DNA from: Pleurotus djamor
Lineage: Eukaryota; Basidiomycota; Agaricomycetes; Agaricales; Pleurotaceae
DNA: 32,205 nt
Direction of reading: 5' to 3'
Assembly (NCBI GenBank): GCA_029747585.1
Contig: JAPEVF010000524.1
Span: 1-32,205 of the forward strand
Shown here: in pieces, positions 1-8,422 of the stretch
Layout: the number at the start of each line of letters is the position of its first letter
Position numbering within the stretch: the stretch's first letter is position 1
Notes under the pieces: generated by a model
The model's database searches: none
Seen by the model: only the letters and a program-made list of their open reading frames with translations
Told to the model about the DNA's origin: nothing
Translations under genes and position numbers: made by a program

Positions 1-1032
1 TCACGTTGCCCACTCAGAGGATAATATAGGAGCATCTCCTATTCTCAGAAAATCATTGAACCAGTGATTACACCACCCAGTCGCGCATAGCTGCGTCATA
101 CGTTATGGAGGTAAAGAATGCAGAACATACGTCGAAGGTACGCATAGCCTGATGAGACCTTGAGGCTCAATGATAGAAGTGGGCCGGAAGGTTCAAGGGC
201 ACGAGGCATTCTACGAACATTCGGTCGACCAACCAGAGAATTGATGTTGCTTGATTGGGATATATGAAGGGTTGAGGCTCACCGATGAAATAAGCCTGAA
301 GGGGGAGACGACCTGATCAGGCATTATAGTGACCTATTCAAGAAAAAAGAAGCATTCGAAGCTGTCAAACGCCTGAGGCTCAAAAGCATTTCAGGCCTTC
401 AGAGGGGTCTATAAATGGTCATCAATTAACCTGAGGGCCCATATTTAAAATTAAAAGAGGTGCCTTAGGTGGGAAGACACCGCTGAGAGCTGCGACAACG
501 AGAACGAGAACCTATATCAGACTATCAGTCTCACACTACGGTAAAACTCGGAGCAATACGCACAAGAAGCCGTTCAGCAGCAGACTCCAAAAGTCCTCTC
601 AATATCTCATGAGCCACTTCAGGATTGCAGAGGTACATGAGACGCGCGTGTCACTAGTTCATCGCCAATGTTGAACCTCGCCCGGTACCATATCTTGCGA
701 AGAGATGGACAGTAAGTGTGTGTTTTGAATGATAGAGTAGCTTGCAGAAAGATTCTGGAGAAATGTACGAGTGGAATTGAGAAAGTCGTATTCAAGCTGA
801 GAAGCTCAGGGTTCGGGCATTCGCATGTCACAGGCACGGTGAGTCACAAACTCGTGCGCGTGATGAGTAACATAATCAACCTCAAGCCTCGACGCCAGAA
901 CTTTTTGCAAGAACTCTAAGTTGAATCACGTCGTTCTTCAAGTGTCGCGAAGCATGCTGTAAGTCCCTCCTCTGTGTCCATTCCCAGGCCCAGGTTCTCA
1001 ACTTCGATTGACCCGCGACTAAGTATCTCANC
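1..1032. other. no convincing gene; left-edge intergenic sequence
   Basis: No reading frame here has the length, splice pattern or recognisable motifs of a gene. Short overlapping frames on both strands around 619-919 look like chance openings. The first 450 bases hold three spaced copies of the 9-mer TGAGGCTCA (about 162, 273 and 374) with related GCCTGA words, a weak dispersed repeat of no known type. A single unresolved base lies at 1031, next to a C homopolymer. Confidence 0.5.
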
Positions 1033-1764
1033 CCCCCCGTGTTTCGACAGTTAGTCAACAGTTAGTATCATGTCCTAAACCATACCGTACTCCGGTGTAC
1101 ATCTATGGCTGGAGACTCACGCTTCGCGAACTTCAACTTGGCTTTGCCAACCATGGTCCCGAGTACGACTCCCTAAGGCTATGTGATCACGTTGACTCCA
1201 TCAAGGAACTCTAGAACATACAATGCCTTGCTAAACAATTTGGGTGTGTATATTAGCTTTTTCTCTGTCAGATTCCGTTATAACTTTGGAGCTACCAGTA
1301 TTGTAGCATGTCCGAACTTGATCTCGGTACCACGGGGTAAGGGTACAGAGCGCGAGGGCTTTATCTATGTCTTTATGAATTCCTCTCAAAATTACATTGT
1401 CAATTCTCAGGATCAACCAGAAGCTCACCAGATCGTTGGGGCAACTCGTCAGCTACTGTACCTGAGTGGCAAGGCGGACGAGACTCTGAAATGGCACTGT
1501 ACTTCTCCTGTCGAACCCTATGTGCCTTGTGACGAGGATCAGAGTGATCGAGACAGTGAAGACAGTGAAGACGATGAAAACTATCAGGACGATGAAGATA
1601 GCAAGGGCGATAAAGACGATTCCGTATGCTCGCTACCCGTCACTGCAAAACGGATCTTTNCGGCGATTACATCTCTCCAGTCAACGGACTGTAAACGAAG
1701 GCACAGCTCCAGACCAATGGCCAGTCTGATAGTCGCTTCTCCATGCCCATTTTTGGGTATCTGA
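1033..1764 (+). pseudogene. decayed copy of a small unknown gene family (paralog of 5890-6522)
   Basis: Conceptual translation matches the minus-strand gene at 5890-6522 over most of its length: PKPYRTPVYIYGWRLTL here against PKPHRTPPYAYGWRLTL there, then FMNSSQNYIVNSQDQ against FMNSSKKDIARSQDQ, and TLKWHC in both. The intron position is shared too: 1244-1298 (55 nt) splits a Gly codon just before a conserved Cys-Pro-Asn, as 6131-6182 does in the other copy. This copy looks dead. An 11-nt duplication (CAGTTAGT at 1048 and again at 1059) shifts the frame, and an in-frame TAG at 1212-1214 sits in the first matching exon. Unresolved bases lie at 1031 and 1660. After the conserved part the frame enters an Asp/Glu/Ser-rich tail (about 1530-1620) that the paralog lacks. 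The 5' limit is unclear. Function unknown. Confidence 0.65.
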
Positions 1765-2947
1765 ATACGGCGATTTTCGTGGCGGCGACAGGTGCTTGCT
1801 GGTTGTTCTGTCAGAGTCACAAACCAGCTTCGGTTGTCGAGTAGCGCTTATACGCGTCGCTTCTGGAGAGGCTAAAGAAGTTGTACAGCGAAGATGCAGA
1901 CGAAGAAGCCTGAGACCTGGACGGCGTCGCCCTCACACCCAAGGGAGCTGCGAGAAGATAGGGTGTGTCTCCGGGTAGCAAGCAAGGCCTATGAAGAGCG
2001 TGAGAGAAAGGTGTGGCATCTTGAAAGGCGCAGGACCGTAAGAAGCAAGAAAGCCTCGAGGAACGCGTACAAGGTGGAAGACAAGTTTGTTCAGGGGACA
2101 GCCCTATTGCTCCTGGAGTCCCTTTTTCTCGCTACTTCCTCGTTCTGAGTTCGGACCCGAGCAACGTTCTTTTTAGACGTCGCGCATCCAACGTCGCGGT
2201 ATGGTCAGCAGCTCACAATCGCCTTCCAAACTACCAACATTTTCCTCTACGTTTCTGGCTGGGATCGGCGAACCCGCGGTGAACTTTCACCCTTGTCTGT
2301 GTCGGGCCTGGTCAGTGGTGGGACATGCGAGCAGCGGGCTTCATAGCTGTCAGCTTCTCGTCCCGATGGTGCAGTGACTTTGACGCCTCCGTGGAATCAC
2401 GTCACCACTCTGTCCACAAGCATCGTAGCCTGTGAGACGTTAAGAAGACGCGCATCGATCCCAACCACCGTTTGAAACCCACCGCTTCCCTGCAATTCTG
2501 TCGGGTAATGTCATCTCTCCTTCATTTTAGGTTCTCTCGCAACCTCTTCACAGAGTACAGCACTCAGCGACCGCTAACCATCGCAAATATCCAGGATGGC
2601 AAAACTATTGCTTTCCGACGAGCAAGTGGCATGTGGTGCATGAACAAGGGCGCTTCTTTGCAACGTGTTCGTGGTTTTCTGATCTTTCCCCTCATTCTCT
2701 CATTACTCGTTACGAAACTTTCGTCATTCTAAGATCTCAACCTGCTGAACCTTGAGCTTTTTACGTCTACACCTCAGATCAATGCCGTCAAGGTGGTCAT
2801 CGGAGTCTACGTCCGAGGCCAATGTGGGGAGGGGCCTTGTGGGAACTCGGTGAAATTGAATTTTTCGCTTGTGTTAAGTACTGTATGGAGCACCGGGTTC
2901 TTCTACTTTGACCACCACCACTCCTCCGTCCATCCATACTCCTGCCT
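1765..2947. other. no convincing gene; upstream region of the UPF0014 gene
   Basis: Several frames of 60-90 codons are open here but none shows consistent splicing, domain motifs or partners in neighbouring frames. The last few hundred bases presumably hold the promoter and 5' UTR of the gene starting at 2948. I see no clear TATA box or repeat. Confidence 0.45.
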
Positions 2948-4203
2948 ATGGAGTCTACCAAGCCCCATACCGGCGCCGATGAGGGACCCGAGCTTACTTG
3001 GATAAATGTCGGCCTCGCATTCTCTTTCATCCTCTTCAATGTCATCCTCTCGTCGTTCCTCAAGCTGAGTGTCGGGAAATCACTTCTAGTTGCCTCAGCG
3101 AGGTGTGTGGGTCAACTAGGAGTGGTCGCTCTCTTGTTGAAAAAGGTCTTCGAGGCGAGGGATCCTTGGGTGGTAGCAGGCATCGTCTGTGAGTTCTTCT
3201 CTATGGCTTGGGTATACGACTGAGCTGAATCAGACACACTTGCGCAGGTCTCCTCAATGTTCTGGGCACATTCGAGACAGGTGTGGATAATGTGGTTCAA
3301 CCGGGCTCGACGCATCTTACCCGTGATACACAGTTGTAAACAAGTCGACCAGACGGCATCAGAACATGGTCCGCACCGTCTTTCTCTTCGGCATGCTACA
3401 CAACGTTGATAACTTATGACACACGTCCAATAGTTCTTTTCCACTCTAATGGGCATGCTGCTCTCCTGCGTACCGGTCTCCATAATTGGTACCCGATTCG
3501 CCATGTCTCAACAACCTTTCTGGGAGCCTGTCCAATATGGTCCGTTCGCGTCGCCGAATTCCTGAGTATTCTGGTCCTCACCGTTCTTCTTTTCTTCAAG
3601 TCCCCATCATCGGCATGCTATGTGGCAACACGGTATCCGGAATCGTCGTATCAACTAGCTATCTTTTGCGAGAGTTCGAGTGAGTCCAGCTCTTTTTGTA
3701 CATCCCAACCACTGACATCATCGATGCTCGTAGTGTGAATCGCGATAAAGTAGAGATGTATTTAGCGTTTGGTGCTTCGCGGTCGGAGGCATGTCGGCCA
3801 ATCGTCACTGAAGCACTCCGGCTCGCTCTAATGCCAACGATAAACCAGATGAGGTAAGCTGCTGCGTCATGGTCTGAGCATCTTGTCTTATTTTAACGTT
3901 CGATCTCATTTACGCAGCGTCCTCGGAATCATCTCGATCCCCGGAATGATGACGGGTGCCATTCTGGGAGGAGCCTCCGTGGAACGCGCGGCGAAGTTAC
4001 AGATGATCATCATGTTTATGATATCCTCAAGTACGGCCTTGGCAGCCATCTTCACGACGCTGTTTGCGCTCAGCGTCGTTGTGGACAACGATCACCGGAT
4101 ACGCGGGGATAGAGTTGACAGTCGGCCACATATTGTCTGGAGGTTGCGCGGTCTGTTGTGGATGGACTTTTTGAAGTTAATTCATTGGGTTTTCCGTATG
4201 TAA
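2948..4203 (+). CDS. UPF0014 / FetB-like multi-pass membrane permease
   Basis: Seven exons join in phase to a 299-aa protein: 2948-3188, 3248-3280, 3334-3368, 3434-3539, 3601-3679, 3734-3853, 3918-4203. Exons 2 and 3 are only 33 and 35 nt. UPF0014 landmarks appear in order: a first hydrophobic segment, the LLNVLGTFETVVNKS stretch, PIIGMLCGNTVSGI, an acidic VEMYLAFGASRSEACRP segment, and the hallmark SIPGMMTGAILGGAS before the last membrane segments (IIMFMISSSTALAAI). Members include E. coli FetB, the permease of a putative iron exporter with the ATPase FetA, and plant ALS3/STAR2, linked to aluminium tolerance. Length is typical. Start chosen at the ATG opening exon 1, just before the first membrane segment. 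The transported ion in fungi is unknown, and no ATPase partner lies in this window. The short hydrophilic C-terminus after VVDNDHRIRGDRVD could be species-specific. Confidence 0.9.
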
Positions 4204-4641
4204 GGTGTTTATATCTGATTGCTATCCCATCTACTACACATGATGTAATCTATCCACAACTAGGACTATAGAGTCGTAAAGCACTTTCGCTGCGTCATCC
4301 ATATACACATTCCAAGTTGGTCGTGGTACGTCGCTTTGTGAACCTATAAGTATATATTGTAACGTCATTTGAAGTGTGTGTTTCGTAGCACTCCAGAGAA
4401 TCGAATTCACCGTGGAACACCAATCGCAATGCGGCAACCTCCGTTTTTACATTCGCGCATGTGCTCTCCCCTGCGGAACGGCCTTAGCCTTCCTCTTAGA
4501 AGCTGGGGACACCACTGAACCCAATCTCAAGCCATATGCATGGTCTCAAGCCGTCTTTCTCTTGGTACATGATCTACACGTCGGGGCTCGGTGTCATAGA
4601 AATGCTGCATTGTTACTCGACTAGAAAGATCTACAACGGGA
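4204..4641. other. intergenic, convergent 3' ends
   Basis: This gap lies between the 3' ends of the UPF0014 gene (+) and the unknown gene at 4642-5673 (-), so it should mainly hold two 3' UTRs. A plus-strand frame at 4376-4624 is open for 82 codons but has no supporting features. Confidence 0.5.
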
Positions 4642-5673
4642 TCAGCTGCGATTCTCTACTTCCGTGTCAGCCAATGCATTAAGGTACCCTTCAATCCATC
4701 CCAGATAGTTATCCGAAACTAGAGTGCCTAGGCGCATAGGCTTTGTCCAACCCGCCCTATACGGAACCCGGTCATTTTCATTCTGACAGAACGGCGACTT
4801 CTCCACTTTTCTCCAATAACGATCGATGTCTTCGACAGAGAAAGGGCCCTTTCCGGCTTCCTTGATGATCTCCTTCTTCGTCACCCGTCTGGTTTTCTTA
4901 GCCGCCTCGCCTCGACTCATGAACTCGCTCCCCGCATCTTCAGCATAATCCGCCTCATCTGGCTCCCTTTTGAGCTCGTACGCACGCATGCTCGCCATAT
5001 ACTGCTCGAAATCGAACGTGTCGTCTTCTTCTGCCTCTCGTGTCTCCAAACGGAACGACCACCAACCGCCCGTCGTTGCCACCAGAATCACCGCGTCCTG
5101 GGATCCAAACTTAGACATGGAAAAGAGACATGCAGCCTGAGCGTCCGCCTGTGCTTGCGCCTCGGATATCAAGTCTTGGACTCGTTTGACATAAACGTTC
5201 AATGTACAGTGTCGTGACGGGGGACGTTTCTGCTCGACGAGTACTGGAACGATCGCCGTATTGACGCGAAGGTTACGTTCAACAACCCAAGGTTTTCTTG
5301 ACAAAATGGTCGCAAAGTACTCGTAGACGGTGTTGGCCACCGACTTATCCTTGACTTCGAGTGCGGGAAGAATGATGGAGTTATCGACGAAGACTCCCTT
5401 TGCCTGGCTATCGGCCGTAGTACGGACGGAATCAAAGGAGGCATCCGCATCGGCTGCATCCATCTGGTCATTGGGGGAGACGTATAGTCCGTACTGGGGA
5501 CAGATCAAGAATAACTCGGGGTGGTTCTTGCAAAGACGGACGAGGATGGCATTCCAAGTAGCATAGGAGCTATTCTCGACCAGTCGTTTATTGTAGGTCG
5601 ACGACAACGCAAAGGCGATGGAGAGATAAAATGATTTCGCGGAGCTAGTGCCCCAGAGCCTCCAGAATGACAT
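4642..5673 (-). CDS. intronless gene for an unknown 343-aa protein
   Basis: A single uninterrupted frame of 343 codons begins at MSFWRLWG. I do not recognise the family. The N-terminal half (about 1-200) has mixed hydrophobic character with no clear signal peptide or membrane span. Around residues 205-225 is a compact VILVATTGGWWSF segment, followed by an acidic stretch (EAEEDDTFDFEQYMASM) and a basic one (AAKKTRRVTKKEIIKEAGKG, about 275-295). The C-terminus ends with a Trp/Tyr-containing segment (SDNYLGWIEGYLNALA). Lack of introns is unusual in this intron-rich window and could mean a retroposed or fast-evolving lineage-specific gene. A TATAAAAG box lies 44 bases upstream of the ATG and supports the start. 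Length, composition and the promoter make a real gene likely; function cannot be assigned. Confidence 0.75.
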   Translation of the reverse strand: MSFWRLWGTSSAKSFYLSIAFALSSTYNKRLVENSSYATWNAILVRLCKNHPELFLICPQYGLYVSPNDQMDAADADASFDSVRTTADSQAKGVFVDNSIILPALEVKDKSVANTVYEYFATILSRKPWVVERNLRVNTAIVPVLVEQKRPPSRHCTLNVYVKRVQDLISEAQAQADAQAACLFSMSKFGSQDAVILVATTGGWWSFRLETREAEEDDTFDFEQYMASMRAYELKREPDEADYAEDAGSEFMSRGEAAKKTRRVTKKEIIKEAGKGPFSVEDIDRYWRKVEKSPFCQNENDRVPYRAGWTKPMRLGTLVSDNYLGWIEGYLNALADTEVENRS

Positions 5674-5716
5674 GTTAATGGGTGTTGGGTTTATGAAACT
5701 TCAAGTTTGTTCGCTC

Positions 5717-5724
5717 CTTTTATA
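5717..5724 (-). promoter_or_regulatory. TATA box of the gene at 4642-5673
   Basis: The minus strand reads TATAAAAG, a perfect TATA-box match, with its near edge 44 bases upstream of the ATG at 5673. This predicts a very short 5' UTR, or initiation close to the start codon. Confidence 0.5.
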
Positions 5725-5889
5725 AATGACGGCACGTCCAGGGACCAACCCTACCCAGTCACGCATGAGGCGAAGCCAACTATCACCGAGCATGTATCAT
5801 TGTCTGTGGAAGGACTGATGCAGGGACAAGGACGGAGTCCGTTCGAAATAAGGAATGAATTCAGCTCGTGCAAAAATGATAAGTATGAA

Positions 5890-6522
5890 TTATACACGAT
5901 GTTTATATGGTTCGAAAGGAGCCATACAATGCCACTTCAAAGTCTTATCTGCATCTTTGCCCAGCCGCAAGACCTTCCGAGCGGCCGAAATGACCTGTTG
6001 AGCCTGGGCCTGATCTTGAGACCTGGCGATATCCTTTTTAGAACTGTTCATGAAGAGGCACACAAATGCTTCCAGTTCAGCATCATCTTCTCGATATGGG
6101 ACTGGCAGCGCATTTGGGCACGAATTCGCTCTGTTTCCGTGTCAGAGCTCCAAGGTCGTGGAGAAGGGAACGAATCGCTTACCCGAGCTCTGCAGCACAT
6201 TTTTGCGCCTTCCATTGTTCCTTGATACAATATCTCAGAGTGCTGAGGTATACAGTATCGTATTGAGGACCATAATGAGCTAGACCTTCTCGGAGCTCAT
6301 CCAGAGTTAGCCTCCACCCGTAAGCATACGGAGGAGTGCGATGTGGTTTGGGCGAAACCACTATGGACTGGAAGACCGGGGGTGGGTCTGAGAGAGAATC
6401 GCGTGTGTACGGCGCAAGGCTATCAAACAACGAGTCAATATGGACCAGCCAGTCTGAGTTAGAGAAGGACGGGCTTACGGCATGCCACTGCAATTCGTTT
6501 TCGATGATGAAGGATGGCGTTG
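5890..6522 (-). CDS. unknown small protein, family of the 1033-1764 pseudogene; 5' end unresolved
   Basis: Two exons are supported: 6183 up to about 6522, and 5890-6130, joined across the 52-nt intron 6131-6182 (GTAAGC...ACAG). The spliced protein contains NELQWHAVSPSF, DSLSDPPPVF, PKPHRTPPYAYGWRLTLDEL, CPNALPVPYREDD, CLFMNSSKKDIARSQDQ and TLKWHCMAPFEPY, then stops at 5890-5892. Exon order, intron position and sequence are shared with the broken plus-strand copy near 1.0-1.8 kb, so selection has kept the pattern at least once. The 5' end is not solved: the frame is open back to 6553 without a convincing ATG. The GTGAGT...CAG intron ending at 6523 would join an ATG near 6591 in the wrong phase, so the start lies further upstream or this copy is damaged too. 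Function unknown; no signal peptide or membrane span seen in the part read. Confidence 0.6.
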
Positions 6523-6852
6523 CTGAAATGTCGGTCGGTGAACAAACAAGCGTTTAATACCCCAACCGCGACTCACGTGTGGTGGGTCCATATTTGGCTA
6601 TGTGTGTACGGGCGCCTCTACTATTGAAGGCTTGGAGCCGTTACATGACCCCTTTTTTAGAGAAAAAAAGGACTATTAACACGGCGTGGCGAAAGCCAAA
6701 ATCCTTGGTGATTTCAGAAGTTCCACGTCTTGCCACACTGAGGGTCTGCGGCGCACTTCGGTTGCACTTCGGGCACAAAAAATGGGCTATTGACCATTGA
6801 TTGACCCACAACTTTGGCTCCACTGCTATCGTGCATCATACCCAAGAACGTC
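6523..6852. other. no convincing gene
   Basis: A possible upstream ATG and donor site for the preceding minus-strand gene fall here (ATG near 6591), but the phase does not fit. Nothing else could be supported. Confidence 0.4.
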
Positions 6853-7037
6853 CTACAAGGGCTTCACGATCATACCGAGCGGCGTAACGACGAATTCTGA
6901 TGCATAATATCCTCCCTTATGATGAAGGATGTAATACCAGCGACCAGACGATGGAGTCTCGATGGCATCTTCTAGAAGGATAAAAAGGATACCAGGAGTC
7001 ATGTTAGTATTGACAAGGCAGTGTGCTGCGCCGAATT
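6853..7037 (-). pseudogene. orphan protein-like exon, probable gene remnant
   Basis: The minus strand is open from an acceptor-like TATAAG at about 7038 to a TAG at 6853-6855. The translation looks protein-like: it begins IDNNTEFGAAHCLVNTN and contains GILFILLEDAIE, GRWYYILHHKGGYYA and SEFVVTPLGMIVKPL before the stop. Just upstream a start-like MAAGSFQGTYYFIS is encoded in a different frame; the GTACAT...AAG intron that would join them (63 nt) gives the wrong phase. The repeated aromatic GxYYI / WYYIL pattern recalls beta-trefoil lectins or protease inhibitors of mushrooms, but that is a guess from pattern only. Either the first exon is elsewhere or a frameshift has disabled the gene. Confidence 0.35.
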
Positions 7038-7487
7038 CGGTGTTATTGTCAATCTTATATGTAATGCCAATCAGGTATCGCAGAGGTTAAAAAAGCGCTG
7101 ATGAAGTAGTATGTACCCTGAAATGACCCTGCAGCCATTGTCGAGAAATTCCTCAAAAATAGGGACCCACAAGTTACAGCAGGTCGTGTGGACCCAGATT
7201 ATTTTCGCCCAACGGGCTCTGGAACTTGGGGATTTGATTTAAGTTTGAATTCAATCAGAGGTATTCTGTTCTGCTTTCCTTCATGGCTTGGATCTGTTTG
7301 AAGATGCAATACCGGGTCGATATTGTCGCAAGTGAAAATTAGACAACCTGAGTATTTGTGGATCCGACAACTTTCGTTCGAAGTTTCTTGCCAAGCCCTC
7401 AGTGAGATACGATAACATCGGTACATTCAGGGAAATACTTAGGGTTGATCGTGTTGATCGCGTTGCAGGAAGGGAGAACAATGGTCG
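7038..7487. other. intergenic flank of the transposon
   Basis: A minus-strand frame at 7281-7481 is open for 66 codons (contains LTEGLARNFERKLSDPQIL), but no start, splice partner or family could be recognised. The interval ends at the transposon's target-site duplication. Confidence 0.4.
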
Positions 7488-7495
7488 CTGTCAAT
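7488..7495 (+). repeat. left target-site duplication (CTGTCAAT)
   Basis: These eight bases, CTGTCAAT, directly precede the left inverted terminus and recur exactly and in the same orientation directly after the right terminus (8415-8422). Such a duplication is left by transposase-mediated insertion. Confidence 0.85.
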
Positions 7496-7527
7496 AGGAC
7501 CCCCCATAATAGGCGTGGAACCCTGTC
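7496..7527 (+). repeat. left terminal inverted repeat of the transposon
   Basis: Thirty-two bases starting AGGACCCCCCATAATAGGCG match the reverse complement of 8383-8414 at 31 positions; the single difference is C here against T in the other copy near the inner end. Confidence 0.9.
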
Positions 7528-7551
7528 CTGGGGATAGGACACCGGAAGCCC

Positions 7552-7575
7552 GCGACAGGCCGTTAGGCCTGTCGC
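7552..7575. repeat. hairpin inside the transposon, left side
   Basis: A perfect 10-bp stem GCGACAGGCC / GGCCTGTCGC closes a 4-base loop (GTTA). A similar GC-rich hairpin lies near the other end of the element. Confidence 0.7.
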
Positions 7576-7872
7576 AAAACGGACATCGGAAGCCAAAAAT
7601 GGGCCAAAATGCCAGTCATTTTTAGTGGACATCCAAGCACTTTTGGCCAGCAGCCTCGCCCAAAATTCGGACATGGGAACTTGGATGGGGGGCTAGGGTC
7701 GGGGAGAGGAACAACTCAGTACGTCATGACTGGCCGATTTCTGGTCTGATGGGTGGACAGAGTGTTGGACGGAGTGTCAAACGGCGCTAGGAGTGATGGA
7801 TCGGAGGGACTTGCCCAATTCGGTGGAGACACTCAGCTACGGGTCTTAATTTATGTAGTGCATTGTGTTAAT

Positions 7873-7956
7873 GTGGTGGTTTGGTCTAGCGGCTACATCG
7901 TCCGCGCTAGATTTTTGGCCTCCGCGTGAGACCGAGTTCGAACCCGACTCGATCAC
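7873..7956 (+). tRNA. tRNA-like sequence with pol III boxes (pseudo-tRNA or SINE-type head)
   Basis: The segment carries a perfect A box, TGGTCTAGCGG (7882-7892), like that of eukaryotic Glu/Asp tRNA genes. A near-perfect B box, GAGTTCGAACCC (7934-7945), follows, and a TTTT terminator-like run begins right after the 3' end (7957-7960). The putative acceptor ends GTGGTGG and CGATCAC pair with one mismatch and one G-U. It is not a clean tRNA: the T stem is irregular, and the anticodon region has only a 4-bp CGCG/CGCG stem closing a 16-base loop, so no anticodon can be assigned. It sits in the middle of the transposon. It is best read as a tRNA-derived, possibly still pol III-transcribed sequence carried by the element, either captured or inserted as a SINE. 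Confidence 0.45.
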
Positions 7957-8190
7957 TTTTCATCATCGCTGTTCCGACGGTTGGAAATAATGTAAATAAG
8001 GGTAATGAACATTATATTTCTGCTAAAGGCTCTTAGAACAAAGATTGAGAAATATTTGATGACATTTCGCGATGTTAGTTGGATGTTAGACAATCCTCTC
8101 TGTTTCGGTGCATGAGCGCCAATTTATTGGTCTATTTCATTGTCTTAACCCTCTTGTGCTTCTATCTCTCCTAGGAGACGATTTTTCGCG

Positions 8191-8285
8191 GTTTTAGAAC
8201 CCTGTCTAGCGATTTCGGACATTTGAGAGCGTTTTGTAACCCTGTCTAGCGATTGTGGACATCGGAAGGCGATTTTGAACCCTGG
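8191..8285 (+). repeat. 40-bp tandem repeat near the right end of the transposon
   Basis: Units begin at 8191, 8231 and 8271 with GTTTTAGAACCCTG, GTTTTGTAACCCTG and GATTTTGAACCCTG. The first two also share the following TCTAGCGATT and a GGACAT word. The third unit is partial. Confidence 0.75.
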
Positions 8286-8299
8286 TAGCTTTGAATGAA

Positions 8300-8318
8300 G
8301 GCAGGCCGAAGGCCTGCC
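8300..8318. repeat. hairpin inside the transposon, right side
   Basis: An 8-bp stem GGCAGGCC / GGCCTGCC closes a 3-base loop (GAA). It mirrors the hairpin at 7552-7575 and may be a transposase-binding or structural signal. Confidence 0.6.
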
Positions 8319-8382
8319 CGAAAATGGACATGGGAGCGCCGCAGGCCCAAAAAATTGACTGGACATGGGAAGCCCACGGTCA

Positions 8383-8414
8383 GACAGAGTTCCACGCCTA
8401 TTATGGGGGGTCCT
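8383..8414 (-). repeat. right terminal inverted repeat of the transposon
   Basis: This is the reverse complement of 7496-7527 with one mismatch. It ends TATTATGGGGGGTCCT at the insertion boundary. Confidence 0.9.
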
Positions 8415-8422
8415 CTGTCAAT
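8415..8422 (+). repeat. right target-site duplication (CTGTCAAT)
   Basis: Exact copy of the 8 bases at 7488-7495, abutting the right terminus of the transposon. Confidence 0.85.

Larger units (their letters stand above)
7496..8414. mobile_element. 919-bp non-autonomous DNA transposon (large MITE) with 32-bp TIRs and 8-bp TSD
   Basis: The element is bounded by 32-bp terminal inverted repeats (7496-7527 and 8383-8414) that differ at one position, and it is flanked by an exact 8-bp duplication. Both outer ends begin AGGACCCCCC. No frame inside is long enough for a transposase, so it must depend on an enzyme encoded elsewhere. Internally it has eight GGACAY-type subterminal repeats, two GC-rich hairpins (7552-7575 and 8300-8318), a 40-bp tandem repeat near the right end and a central tRNA-like sequence. 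An 8-bp duplication is typical of hAT elements and also of the KDZ (Kyakuja-Dileera-Zisupton) superfamily known from mushrooms. The termini do not show the common hAT CAGGG start, so superfamily is left open. High TIR identity and an intact duplication suggest a fairly young insertion. Confidence 0.85.

Noticed and set aside
1183..1764. Intact 193-aa gene with an acidic tail
   Set aside because: The frame start lies inside a conserved exon, and comparison with the 5890-6522 gene shows an upstream frameshift, an in-frame TAG and an intron within the supposed open frame.
7399..7674. 91-codon minus-strand frame crossing the left transposon end
   Set aside because: It runs from flanking DNA through the inverted terminus into the element, so it is not a unit that could have been selected as a gene.
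7873..7956. A functional, decodable tRNA gene
   Set aside because: A and B boxes are good, but the anticodon stem is 4 bp with a 16-base loop and the T stem is irregular; no anticodon can be assigned.
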